Shown here piece by piece: positions 50,430 to 62,562 of a stretch of DNA of 64,000 nucleotides. This DNA comes from Trichoplusia ni. Lineage: Eukaryota > Arthropoda > Insecta > Lepidoptera > Noctuidae. The position numbers and the translations under genes are program-made. Under the pieces are notes generated by a model, which made no database searches, was not told the DNA's origin, and saw only the letters and a program-made list of their open reading frames with translations. Location: contig NC_039489.1 in assembly GCF_003590095.1 (NCBI RefSeq), positions 3,968,001 through 4,032,000 on the forward strand, given 5' to 3'. The stretch's first letter is position 1; each line of letters opens with the position of its first letter.

Positions 50430-50610
50430 TAATTTAATAGTTCGCGGGGGTTTAACAAACATTCAAGTCACATGTACAAAAAGACCCAGACTCAGAAAGC
50501 GTTCGTGGATCACACAAATGCTTATACAACGCGAGGATAGAAGCCGCGCCACGAAGCACACGGTGGTTATATTGTGTAGTGACCCATGCCACTAGGCTAT
50601 CCATGCAATC
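50430..50610 (-). repeat. SINE family 1 copy, minus orientation
   Basis: Minus strand: ATAGCCTAGTGGCATGGGT (head), GTGTGATCCACGAACGC, GAGTCTGGGTCTTTTTGTAC, ATGTGACTTGAATGTTTG and a CCCCCGCGAAC end. The B box is degraded. Confidence 0.6.
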
Positions 50611-50699
50611 AATATTACGGCAACGACGTAAAATAATTCTACCTTTAACCGCCTATAACAAAAATCTCCTAACTTCCTGGCACAGAAATTATATTTGAT

Positions 50700-50860
50700 G
50701 AACGCTGACGTCATCAGGGTACACGCAGCGATACATCAAAGCCAGTTATTATTCAATTTATTGCACTAGCGCGCCGCCCGGCGCCGCCTGCCATGCTTTT
50801 AGGGAAATTGAAGGTGCGCCCCCAGTGTACAAGTGCGAGCATTATTACTGGACACTGGTG
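50700..50860. promoter_or_regulatory. GC-rich element with CRE/ATF site
   Basis: GCTGACGTCATCAG near 50704 contains a perfect CRE/ATF site. It is followed by a GCGCGCCGCCCGGCGCCGCC island and a mixed segment containing TTATTGCACTAGCG. The composition contrasts with its flanks. A role as an upstream enhancer is inference. Confidence 0.28.
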
Positions 50861-51034
50861 GAGTGTTTGTGGGTCAATCGATATTGTCGTATTTCTTTTG
50901 TTTCCACAATCGATTTGATATAGGCTGTTCCGTCTGTGATCAATTAGGTGATGTTTTGTAGATAATTGTGTTTTTTTTATTTTCTGAAAGTTATGTTACA
51001 AAGTCGAGAAAGTTGTTAGTCTAGATAACTTGTC

Positions 51035-51215
51035 TGCATGAATAGCCGAGTGGTAACGGTCTCTAAGCTAAACCCACTGGCGCAATAAGTGCAGGTTTGG
51101 TCCCGTATGCGTATTACATGTATATGAGGAGTATTTGTGTGATCCACGAAATGGACGGACGTGATTGCATGCACGGAGTCTGGGTATGGGAGTTTGTGAA
51201 TGTGTGTTGAGAGCC
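51035..51215 (+). repeat. SINE family 1 copy
   Basis: Head AATAGCCGAGTGGTAACGG, B-box-like GGTTTGGTCCC near 51093, body TTTGTGTGATCCACGAA, then GCACGGAGTCTGGG. The 3' end is diverged. A functional tRNA is ruled out by the missing acceptor stem pairing and the SINE body that follows. Confidence 0.6.
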
Positions 51216-51834
51216 GTTTTAAACAAAAACAGGGCATCGATTTACTTTTGAACTGAAATCAAATCGGCATAGCAGTTTCAAGTGTGAAAATTTTAATTCA
51301 ATATTAAATGCAAGATATTTTATGTCACATTATTTCAAGAAGCTATAGTTCAATAGTTGTCCGTAGAACTCCTCAGGTACGATGCACGTAAACAACAAAA
51401 TGAATATGAATTTTATTTAGAAATAAAACATGTGTTAAAATAACTTACCTACCTTCTATTGTACCTACGTTTTATACAATCATGTGTTTTATTATAGATG
51501 TACAGTTATCATGGCCCCAAGTGTACGTGAATCTCGGTGAGGTGGGGTTGAGTAACTATCGGCCGGCGGAGTCTATGACTTGTCATTATAACTGATTCAA
51601 TCAATATGCACAGGGTTTAACTTTAGGCCATTTGTGTGGTTACTAGCTGAGCCAAAACTGAGGCAAATATTTTACCTTCTAAACTATTTCTAGATAATAA
51701 CTGGTTTAGAAAAAAGGGAGAGGACATATGGGGTGAAATCACTTAGGGATATAAAAACACTTAGTTAGCAATTGACAGATCTGTTAAATATGCATAAAAT
51801 TGAGGAATATGGTAAATAACATTGTGACGCGAAA

Positions 51835-52101
51835 TCTATACTAATATATAAAGCTGAAGAGTTTGTTTGTTTGTTTGTTTGAACGCGCTAATCTCAGGAA
51901 CTACTAGATCAAAATGATAAATTATTTTTGTGTTGAATAGACCATTCATCGAGGAAGGTTTCAGGCTATATAACATCACGCTGCAACCAATAAGAGCGAA
52001 GATAAAATGGAAAATGTGGCAAAAACGGGGGAAAATATTAATCTTCGAGGGCTTCCGTTTAAAAATTCGCGGACGCGGAAGAAGTCGCGGGCAACAGCTA
52101 G
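51835..52101 (+). mobile_element. Non-autonomous Helitron-like element with TC...CTAG ends
   Basis: 267 bp starting TCTATACTAATATATAAAG and ending GTCGCGGGCAACAGCTAG, flanked by A on the left (51834) and T on the right (52102), the classic Helitron insertion between A and T. GC-rich inverted sequences just before CTAG can form the expected 3' hairpin. A short (GTTT)n tract lies near the 5' end, as I recall from lepidopteran lep1-type Helitrons. It encodes no Rep/helicase. The open frame across it is incidental. Confidence 0.72.
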
Positions 52102-53634
52102 TTTGTAATAAAAGTTTAAGTCAGATATTAAGTGCTTTAATTACGTATTTAATGAAGGCCCTAAATAATAGGTATCTACTTGCCTATTTCCGTTTAAGGG
52201 TTGTTCTGCTAAGAAATACTAAATAGAGCTTGGTATTATAAAGAGTGGTAAAATTTACAGCCCATACCTTTGCAAGTGAATGAAACCGTTGTAAAGTCAC
52301 ATATTACATTACGTTTCTGACATTCCATCTTTCTATGGAACAATTTGTTGGTTGCAGATGTCAGATCCTATCAGTTATAGCTAAGATTTGTATTTTATTT
52401 GAAGCATTTACGCCTTCGCCACCATAGCTTGGGAAAAAACTATTGACTTTTCTCTTTTATCCGTTAAGTAGCTTATAAACCTAACTAAAACCAAATGAAA
52501 TAGGAAAATTAAAATTTTAAAATTATGTTTCCTTTTTAATTCTGTTTAGAAGTCAATAGAAGTTCATTAGTAGGTGTACCGCGGACGTCACGTGTCCGAT
52601 TCGTTCCGGCGCCGTTCCCACGCGGCCGATCCGACACGGCGGCGATACGATGCAAAAACGTATAGGGGTAAGATGCTTATTTTGAGTGGATTTTAGATTT
52701 AAGTTGAGCTTTTATTACTGTAGTTTTGAAATATGGTTAGAAAAGGTTTAACTGTATATGTAGGCAGTTCCTAGATAAGCTATAACAGCGTTTATTTCAA
52801 TTATAAACGCATATTATTCTAGGGTTAATTTTTCACACACTCATGAAGTAAGAATCTTTTGCGTCTGATGTCTGATGGAGCTGGAGTTGGAAATGAAAAG
52901 TGATTTCAGGGGTATGAAAAATAGAAGTCGTCCCTATTTTTAGACCTTTCCAATATGCACACGAAATTTCATGAAAATCGTGAGCCGCAATACGAGGATT
53001 TTATGTATTAAATATAGGTTCTAGGTAGCATTCATGTTTGACCCAGTTCGCATGTTATATAAGATCCCAATTGGACTACAGAATTACCGCACATATTACT
53101 AATAAGTCACAGAAAACTACTCACTACACACTTTCAATATTTAGGTAGAGCCACTTACCGACCGTTCCATTGTAAGGGTAGTTTCACAATATGCTTCGTA
53201 ATTGAGTTCTCACGGCCGTAGTAGATCAGCACTCAATATGAGATGGTTCGTCACGCCTTAACACTTCTTGGGGTAAGCAGAACTTGAGTTTAAACTCCCA
53301 CAGTGCGTTTTGAGCAAGGAACTTTATTAATTGTAACTTTTTTTAACTTATTCTTCCGCGACCTATAAAATTATTAAATTACCATTACTTAGGAAATATG
53401 AAATTTTCTAGCTTTTCTTATCTTTATGGTCAACCATTTTTTCATAATAATGTAAACAAAAAACTGTAACAGACCTCAATGCAGGGCAAACATCTCTTCT
53501 AAATATTTTTTTTTAAGTAGTTATTTTACTAAGAATCTGACAATTTTTTGATGACTATTCGGAAAAAAATGTCTTCTAATGACATTCGGATAGAAAGTTT
53601 AAAAACTATACGGTTACTTCTTTTTTTACATCCG

Positions 53635-53870
53635 AATGTCATGCAACATCATTTTTGCCACGTTTTTATACACACACTTTCTTGTTTGTTTGTTTGTCGT
53701 TCCAGTTGAATTTTTGTAACTCAATTTTGAGGCGCTTCCCGATAAGCTAGCAGGCTGAAAATTTCAGGGTAGTTTCAAACCCGATGACAATGCTATTTAC
53801 AGCTGAAAAACAGATCGATTTTACAATAAAATGAAACGTGATTATTTAGTTTTTTGTTTTTCTAAATCTA
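53635..53870 (+). repeat. Dispersed repeat, class unknown
   Basis: TTCTTGTTTGTTTGTTTGTC, then TTGAATTTTTGTAACTC, GAGGCGCTTCCCGATAAGCT and GGCTGAAAATTTCAGG. I recall this order from moth loci but cannot name the element. Just to the left, GACATTCGGAT and ATCCGAATGTC (about 53581-53640) form an inverted pair. Confidence 0.35.
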
Positions 53871-54409
53871 TTTTTTTACTAGTATACATCCAATCGACAA
53901 TCCTTAGATCCTAAATTCGAAATCTATAAATAAATAAAGAGGTTTATTTCATATTTTCGATTTGTCATTCTATTGTTTAATTTAGATGATTTACAATTTA
54001 AACCACTTAAGTGAAAAGGCCAATCTACATTAATTTAGCAGGAAATATTAAAGATTTTCCTCAAATTTATCTAGGTTTATAGGTGATGGCTGTTTCAACA
54101 TCGTGATTAGTGAAACAGTAGCGAAAAACATTCAAAGTTTATTACTTTTAATTAAGACCTCAAGATTAACTCAATCTTGTGTCTTAAAGAATGTAATAAA
54201 ATCACACCAATTTAGTTTATGTTTCTCAAATTCTTATCCACTCTGCTACTCATGCCGCTAACTTTGACGACCATTTAGTTTTTGGATTTATAGCTGGTTA
54301 ATTTATTAAGTAAAAGCATTAGGAAAATATTTGCAATGATGATTTTTAAATAATCGTAAAATTTAGCTTTTATACCTCACCATACTGGCCTTTTCAATCA
54401 TTTTCTAAG

Positions 54410-54570
54410 GATGTCGTATTTCAACCGATTTCAAAACGTTGCTATATGTTTGTCACCTTGAAACTAAGGCCTGGATGAACTGATTTCGTTGATTCTTTTT
54501 TCCATTTAATGTGAAATACCTGTCCCACAAAAATTTCATCAGGTTTGGCTCAGTAGTTTTCACTTGAATC
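54410..54570 (+). repeat. Dispersed repeat (TTTCAACCGATTTCAAAA family), worn
   Basis: TTTCAACCGATTTCAAAACG, CTGGATGAACTGATTTCG, TTGATTCTTTTTTCC, AAAAATTTCATCAGG and GGCTCAGTAGTTTTCAC follow the order of a repeat I recall from Lepidoptera. Confidence 0.45.
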
Positions 54571-56699
54571 TCGTCCCGTTGTCTGACCATTGGTCTGATG
54601 TCAAATCTTGCAAATCGCATTGAATCCACTTCACGATACACGATTGAACTGAAAACTTTGTCAGTATATGTATATTGCGCCATGACACAGAGCTGATCTG
54701 ACGCTGCAGCTGAAACGTTGGAAGTATCTTTTAAATTACTTTGACTCTAGAACAAAAAATAAATCCCAAGGCTTGTTTTGAAATATCAGCTTGTTAAGAT
54801 GAAAGGAAAACTAATTCCTTCATTTTTCTTTAATTTAATACACAACCCGCCCACACTTCAGCGTTATTTTTCAGCGTTATATAGATATCCGCACAAAGTC
54901 AAGGGCTAATATCGATCGTTCCATAAAATCTTACAACTCATTTGAGGAAACAATTTTGTGCATGTTTTTGCGAGTGTTCTCAAAAAAAAGCTTTTAGCTC
55001 GACGCGCGGTACCCCAAAAATCGCCTGTCAAAATATTGTCGGCCGCATCAAGGGTGAGAAAGTACAGTCGGATGTCATATTAAAGTATATCTTTTGAGAA
55101 GAAACAAAAACACTTTTATAGGAAAAAATATAGAGTTCATAATGCAGACTTTAATAGTGATAAGTTATAATTCTAGACATAATAGGTAATTCTAGTTACA
55201 TTTACTCTCACGAGAATAAAGAATGATTAAACTTTGAATGTGAAATATAGGCTGTCAATCAAGTCCAAAATCAAGGAAATATAATTAGTAAGAAGCCTGA
55301 AATAATAGAACTACTGCATAACATTTCAGTCCGTCTTTTCTTCACAAAATAAATTCTCAAAATTGAATTAGAATGAACAAATGAATTTGACCAAAAATGG
55401 CACGTCATTAAAAAAAAGTTTCTCAAAAATAACCTAACGAACAATGTATAACCTAATGACCTAACTAAAAGTAAGAGTCTTACTTTATTTAAATAATTAT
55501 ATTCTATCTACAGTCAGTATTCCTAAAGCCCTGTTAACAGTTTCCAACTGTACGTACAATTTAAAATTGCTCGGCATTTCCTCCGAAGGGTGAGTGGGCA
55601 CATAAAGCTTTTAGCTCACACAATTCTTTTTTAAATCAAAATTAGACCTATTCTTACGCACCGACTAATTTGGACCCATCAAACGTGAAAAGAGGATACA
55701 TTATTTTTTATTAGTTCAAATGTTTTAGTGAAAATATTGAATGGTTTTAGTGTAATGATAGTTATTTCGTTAAATTAGTCCACTTTTGGGACTGCGGCTG
55801 TCGGCTTTTGGAAGTATAATTTGGGCCAATAGACATTTTGTTGGCCATAGGATGACAAGTTGTTTTGGTTCTTCCGAATGGTTTCAAATGACAGAGAACG
55901 AAAGAGACTTTTTAAACATTTCAAGTAATACGAACATCAAAAAAAAGTTACATATAAAATAAAAACTCCATAGGTGTATTCTTTAATTATGTAGGTATTC
56001 ATTTAACCAAGACGTGTGAGTAAAGTAAAATAAATAAAGTATGATCATTTTAATATTTCATAAAGATCATTTAATAAAATAATACATTAATTTACCGGCC
56101 ATATCGATAGATATAGTATATGATAAGGAATCCGTCAAATCCGTCGATCAATACTATACAACTGGCAACACAGCTCAACCAAAAACAGATCGTTAAAAAG
56201 ATACACGCCGAAAACAATAGACAGTTGAATTCGAAAAAGAAAACATTCTGAATTCAAAGCGGGCGCCGCTATTGGCCCGTAATGCTTCACAATGGCTGCC
56301 GAAACGTCAGATTTGACAGATGATAAGCTTTTTAAATGTTTCCCGACTTTCTTTTTTTATGGGAAACAGGTTAATGTAGTAATTACACGTTCTTTTAGCA
56401 TGAGTTAGCAATGCTGGGCTCGATAAGATTGTTGTAGGGTTTGTAAAGGTCAAACGAAACTTCTGTAACATGCAACGGTTAACATATAAAACAATTAAAA
56501 TATTTGTGTATATTATTAATTATTTAATAGTATATTTTATTATAATTCTAGTCTGTTCATGCATGCTGCACGCAAGGAAGCAGCCGTCATTAAATAATAA
56601 AAGAACATACATGATTCTGTGGATCTGAATTTTTAGAATATAAAAATATAATCCTTAAAATAGGTTCATTATTGGGCACTGTACAACATTTTTATGTCA

Positions 56700-57055
56700 T
56701 ACTTGTTGCTGCCCGCGATTCCATCCGCGAGGTTTTCAGTTTCGTACATTCTGCGGTAGTTCCCGTCCTCCCCTAAAAATACAAATGAAACAAAAAACAT
56801 ATTTCAGCCAAATTTCAAAGCCGTAGTCCATTCCAATAAAAGTGTCAGATAATCTTTGACCAACATTTACAATTACAATATTTTTTTTTCAATTTCTCAG
56901 GCTCTAGACTAGTCTAGACGATCTGTGTAAAAAAAATCACTACAATCGGTACTACGGTCAGTGGTTTTCTTTTCTACAAATGGAGTGCAATAAAAATATG
57001 CGAGACAGGCAGATATACATACTTTCGCATTTATAACATTAGCATCTATTTCAGC
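56700..57055 (-). mobile_element. Helitron-like element, minus orientation, worn
   Basis: Left edge TTGTTGCTGCCCGCGATTCC, then CATCCGCGAGG, and right edge ACTTTCGCATTTATAACATT followed by AGCAT. These are the family's two ends with point changes. Internal CAAATTTCAAAGCCG and CAGTGGTTTTC are family-like. Confidence 0.55.
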
Positions 57056-57959
57056 ATATATAGACTGGACAAGCAACATAGCTAGTCCGAACTAGATCGT
57101 AAAACTATTATTCCGATCTGAACTTTAAATATACTTCTCGACCTTGGACGGAAATAACCTCAAACGACCAATTTACAATTAATGGATATGAGAACATAAA
57201 ACGAAAATACATAATAATGCAACTTATAATACCGAAACATACCTTGTGGAGTGTTCAATATAGATTTGTAATAATTTTATTTGATTTTAAACCTTTGCGT
57301 CCTAGTATCAAAGTTCAGAATAAATTTTTCAGTTTATTTAGAATGTATTAGTCATGTTTTGTCATATTGTTTGGGTTCCGTGGACTTATAGATATGTTGC
57401 AACACGAAAATATTGTTTAAAAATACCATGTTTTCATATTTCATGTGACCTCTTCGGATGAAGTGTATTCTTGAGTTTTCACGTACAATAATTACGTATA
57501 ACAATAATAAAAATTATGTGTTATTTGCATTATGTGATGTCTTTGATATTGTGGTATCTCTGCCATGGAAATATCTATCTACCTATATAATTTTACCAAG
57601 ATATATTTTAGCGGGTTCATCATAAATGACTCTACAATTTAGATGCCTACTTAATTGCTTATAGTATCCACGTCCGAAGGAAAAAAATGTTCAGCCTCAC
57701 GGGAAGTCGTGGTCCAAATAATTTGCGGTTCTTTTGAGGACTTTCGATTATGAATTCAGGCAATACAAAGTTCAAGATAACATCATAGCATGTCCATCAA
57801 TCGGTATGTATGTTTATAAAATAATGTTTTCTTTCGAACTTTTTTCTATAGTCGAACATACACTTAAGGCACTTCAATCCTTATACGGAACCCTTAGTAT
57901 TTTGTCAAGTTTCCAGAGAGCATGACGATGCAACAATCTTACATCGAACCTTAAACCCC

Positions 57960-58085
57960 GCCTTCTTGTGCCGACCGCCGCGGCGCGCTCCCATTGGTCC
58001 GCGCTACCGACTCGTGCGCAGCTAAAAAATCCAAAAACGTCCGTGCTTTATAAATGATAAATACATCGACGCGTAATTTTCTGAG
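57960..58085 (+). promoter_or_regulatory. Candidate TATA/CCAAT promoter
   Basis: A CpG-rich block with CCATTGGT (CCAAT box in reverse) at 57991-57998, then TATAAAT at 58049-58055, giving a predicted start near 58080-58084 (CTGAGCAGATC). The CCAAT-to-start distance of about 85 bp is typical. No coding exon follows within sight, so it could drive a non-coding transcript or an untranslated first exon of a plus-strand gene beyond the window. Confidence 0.35.
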
Positions 58086-59039
58086 CAGATCTCTCGTCGG
58101 CTAACGTTAAAACTTTAGCTTTTAACGTTGAAATATTAGAAGAAATAAATAACGTGAGGTTTTAACGAATATTTTTGGAATTTAAGTGGATTCTGATTTG
58201 TTTGTTGCTTGTATTGATATGTTTGCGATGTTTGGATGAGGGATTGTGGGGTTTGATGACTGATGGCTGTAAATTTTTGGAGAGGAATAGAGGAGAAGAT
58301 TTATGGTTGTGAATAGAAAATGTAAAAATACATGACCTGCCGATAGCATTTCTGGAAGAAAAAAATTGAATTTTCTATTTTAGTCAATCATTTCGGGTAA
58401 AGAAAAGGGGCTTGTGTCGTTTAAAGACAACTGGCTGTTAGTGTTGACTGACAACAATGAACTTCAATGTTCATCATACTTCAAACTATCACGATAATAT
58501 TTTATAGGTATACAATTTAAGAGATTTGTACTATAATTAACAACATACAGGGCATCGACTATCCCACAAGAACGTTAGACTTTTAGATATTAAAGGACAA
58601 TTGTATAACAAACTGCGGGTAACATCGCGAGGCATAATTTGAAATTTTATTTCAAAAACATTATGTGTCCATTTGCCGTAGCATTCTCTCAACATTCCGA
58701 GCCAAACTACACTACCCAAAACGAAAGCTCACATAACCTTTTTCCTTCATACACTACCATGAACGCTAAAAACCAAAATACAACCTCGTCTAGTGATCCC
58801 CACAGCTCCTCAACCATTGCACCTTCCTTATCAGCTCGGTGTAACAGCCGTCACTATCGCGGACCACACATCAAAGCCGCCAGATAACATCTGAAGAGCG
58901 CCACAATATCTGTCCGAGGTATATTTAGCTACCGACTTTAAGTGGCTTCACTCTCTGCTATTAGCCCCGGTATCACAGTTTGTAGTGTTTTGTTCAGTAA
59001 AGGCAGTGAGGTGATGGAATATGTTTAAGAAAACATATT

Positions 59040-59100
59040 CATATTTGTGCATGTGACTTAAATGTCTGTGAAACCCCCGCGACGCAAGCAATTAATTCCT
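59040..59100 (+). repeat. SINE family 1, 3' fragment
   Basis: TGCATGTGACTTAAATGTCT and GAAACCCCCGCGACGCAAG match the 3' part of the family. The head is missing. Confidence 0.55.
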
Positions 59101-59205
59101 TAGTTCGGGAGTCGTTTCTTCAAAAAACAAAACCAAAAGCTACGTGTTAGAGGCAAATATGTTTGATAGTCAATGTTGTACGTTAGACGCGAATACAATT
59201 TATAC

Positions 59206-59375
59206 AATTCCATTAACCAGCACCACCACGCCAAACTCACTAAGCGTGACGTGTCATGAGTTCGATCACCGCTTAGGTCAAGCATTTGAGTGATCCACAA
59301 ATGCTTGCTCTAAGTCTGGGCGTCTTTATGCATGTGACTGAAATGTTTATAAAAAGCCCGCGTCACAAGGAAAGT
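59206..59375 (+). repeat. SINE family 1 copy
   Basis: CACCACGCCAAACTCACT, B-box-like GAGTTCGATCA near 59258, GTGATCCACAAATGCTTGCT, GCATGTGACTGAAATG and GCCCGCGTCACAAGGA. The order matches the copy at 61883-62062. Confidence 0.68.
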
Positions 59376-60299
59376 TTCCTCTTAAAAAAATTCAATTCAT
59401 CGAACACCTCAATACTCAATATTGAGAAACCTCGTTGAGATCTTAATTCAAACCGACCAATATCAGATCAGCGGGTTGAATAATTACTTACATCTGACTA
59501 TGTTCATTGAAATGGTAAGAAACAAATCAAATTTACAAACAACAACAAACCCTATTTTTTACTAATTAGTTTTAGCCTCTAGTAACTAGGTATATTCTAC
59601 TACTCCTTTACCAAGCAACACTAATAACAAAATCCTTGTTGATTTTTTGCTCGCAATTCCAAAAACAATCATTGTTGGAGTGCGAATTGTAATGCTAATA
59701 CGCATGGAGCTCGAGTGGCGCCCTCCCCCCCTGCGGCCCCGGCGGATATGAACGGCAATTTGAATGTTATTACTTCCGCGGAGTGTTTGACCTCTTCAGC
59801 GAAATATTGGGACCTCCAGCAATGGATATTGGATCTCTGGTGCTCATTTGAATGGTGTTTGTGTGATGGATTAAATTTTCAATTGGGTTTATTTAAGTTT
59901 GAATGTTGGTGTTAGTATAAATTGTTTACACTCCTCATCAGTTTTTAATGTAGAAGATAAACTACCAATTCTCAAAATTTCTTCTATTGAGAAATGTTTT
60001 AATCGAAGAACGGTAATTAAGCGTAGGCAATTCAAGCAAGACCTTTTGCATAAATTCTAAAAGCAGAATTGTAGCGTTTATGGTATTAAGATTCCGGAAA
60101 ACAGTTTGTTTACGCCTCCCTAAAGTAGGCATATTGTTTTCTTTGAAAGCAGGCAATGCAGGAGCACGCGAACTCTCTTTACATCAGAATTTTATTACAT
60201 CAAGACATAATCGTTCACACTATAATACACTTATCAACTTATTGTACTACATACCAATTTCCTAAACATAAACTCTGAAATTAATAACTAGGTGTATAC

Positions 60300-60460
60300 A
60301 AGTTTGTCCTCCAGGCCGGAGCGACACCTCAGCAACATGATCTGTTATCAGGCGGCTACCTCCGCGCGCCGCTTGGTGAGTGTCGCGACGAAACAATGAC
60401 ACGGGGCGCGACACTTGAGGAGGACAGGGACGGGGGTGGAGACGGCTTGGTTGGAATTAT
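60300..60460. promoter_or_regulatory. GC-rich block with inverted repeat
   Basis: CpG-rich segment with CGACACCTCAGCAAC, CTGTTATCAGGCGGC (GATA-type core) and CCGCGCGCCGC. A perfect 9-bp inverted pair, AGTGTCGCG (60379-60387) and CGCGACACT (60407-60415), surrounds 19 bases. No protein is recognised in the open frame that follows. A regulatory role is inference. Confidence 0.25.
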
Positions 60461-61624
60461 TTTTAACGAACGATGGTGTTCCACGGCACAGCAAATAATT
60501 GAGATGATTTTTGTGGTTTCTTTTTTGTTGCGTTTTTTGTTGTTAGAAAAAAGTCAGATATGGAGAATTTCACCTAGTAATAGCAAATAGTTAATTTATG
60601 TTTTTAATATTAAAAACAAACTAAGCAGTTTTTTGTCAAGAAATTAGTAGATATTAATCACCAATTAGGAGCGAAGTTTTTACAATTTATCGTGAGTGTT
60701 ATTAATACATACTAGATTGAGAAATCTTACGTATCACATTCTGACTTAATCTAGAACAATTAAAAATCATACTCACACACAAGATACTTCCAACCATTTG
60801 AAATCAACAACACCAGATCAACATTCCAAAAACGATTCCATCTCCATAGCTTTCCGTATTTTCCTTTCAACCCCGCTTCCATTAAGAGGATTAAAAGCGC
60901 TGCATCGATGCTACACAATACCTACTCCTAGCTATAGCCACACTTGAGGAAAATGCCCCCAAAACATGGTACAGGCATTTGTCTACGTTTTTATGTGGGG
61001 AAGAAAATATTGTTCTTGAAAAAAGGGATTATGGAGTGTCGAAGCCATAACTGTTTCGTAGTGGTGTTCTCTGGATTTTTTTTATGGTGATTTTAATGAA
61101 ATACTTGACATATACTTAGGCATGGTGAAGCTGCAATCACAAATGTAGCAATATGATTCAAATCTTTCTTGCCTTTAACAGTCACTATAATTAGGTATTG
61201 AAAGTTTATTTTGATAAGAATATTTTCAGTACGAACAAATGTTTTCTTTCTTACATCATTCACCGAAATTTCGCCGAATTTGTTTTTTCAAAAAAGGCTT
61301 TTTATTTAAAAATTCTACATTTAAATAATACCAAAAAATCGATGAATCCATTAGCAGACTGCCATCAAAAGAGATTTCTTTCCTGTTTTTTATTTTTATT
61401 TTTAAAATCCACATTTGATTGTCACTAATATCATCATCCTTATTGCCCGACATCATTTACCCCAATTAATTTAAGAAAAAGCAAGAAGTTCCTATTCATT
61501 TTGCGATTTTTGAAAACATTATCGATTAAAAGTCAAGATAATTACCAATTTAACACACACCCATTATATTGTAATTACCTTATTAATCATAATTCTATCT
61601 ATAACAAGCTAATAGCTCTCCCTC

Positions 61625-61735
61625 CATGCTGACCCCAGCAGCATATGGCACATGATCGCATGCATGATGCACGCGCCATTGGCGAGCAACTGTTGTCATT
61701 AGGCAGGCAGACACGCGAGATAAGCGATGTTTTGT
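61625..61735. promoter_or_regulatory. Possible enhancer, complex non-repetitive block
   Basis: Higher complexity than the flanks, with CAGCAGCATATG (E-box CATATG), GATCGCATGCATGATGCACG and GCGCCATTGGCGAGC. I found no relation to the repeats in the window. Enhancer function is a guess from composition and motif density. Confidence 0.2.
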
Positions 61736-61882
61736 TAATTAGTATTTTGATGTTATTGGTATGTGATGAGGTAAGTTGCGTTCGGGCCTGAAGTGTAAAA
61801 ATAATTTGAATTTTTGTGATATTTAGGATTTAGACTATTTTAGAAGATTAAAGAAAAATACGACTTTCGCATTAAGGAACTT

Positions 61883-62062
61883 AATCCTTGTGAAGCGGAT
61901 CAGTTTACAAACATTCAAGTCACATGCGCAAAGATACCCAGACTCAGGACAAGCATTCGTGAATCACACAAATTCTTGTCCTACGCGGGGATCGAACTTG
62001 CGACACGTCGCGCTCAGTGGGTTTGGCGTGGTGACGTCAACCACTCTGCTAATCGACCAGAC
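61883..62062 (-). repeat. SINE family 1, best preserved copy
   Basis: Minus strand: TGGTCGATTAGCAGAGTGG (A-box region), AAGTTCGATCCCCG (B box), GGACAAGAATTTGTGTGATT, GAGTCTGGGTATCTTTG, GCATGTGACTTGAATGTTTG and an end CTTCACAAGGATTA. About 180 bp, the fullest copy of the family here. Non-coding. Confidence 0.75.
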
Positions 62063-62504
62063 ATTTCGTTTTGGCGAAGGTCATTTTTGCTCTCGTTATG
62101 CATATACTTACGATGGATACTTTTTATATTGTTTGAACCTTGTAGTTGTTGAACTATAACATAAATTCAATTTAGCAAAGTGAACAGCAGGTACAGAATA
62201 CTGTAAGACGAAAGCATAACGAAGAATTCCTCACCGACCCACTGCACACGAAGCTATTTTCCTCTTCCGCTACATCATGCCACAATCATGAAAATTTAAC
62301 GTGAAAAAAAAACAAGTCACCAAATCTTAATAAATAAGAGAGCAATACTCCTCAATCTATCAGTCGTGCTATCAGCGTCACGCGCGACTGCAACCATTGT
62401 GTAGATACCAATCACAATGATTGCTCGATACAGAGACAATGGGACAACACTCCTCATATTCCAAACCACCTACAAATATCTCTTAAAGCAAAACTGTCGT
62501 GTTT

Positions 62505-62562
62505 GTGTGAGCGAGATGGTGCTATATACGGTGTAGCGTGGCATTTCCTTTTTACGACGCAA
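62505..62562 (-). repeat. Copy of recurring GACAGCGCTCTACA motif
   Basis: Minus strand reads GGAAATGCCACGCTACACCG, then AGCACCATCTCGCTCAC, a diverged member of the family. Confidence 0.35.

Noticed and set aside
51041..51110. tRNA gene
   Set aside because: A- and B-box-like sequences are present, but the acceptor stem does not pair and a SINE body follows. The same applies near 39.85, 48.88 and 62.0 kb.
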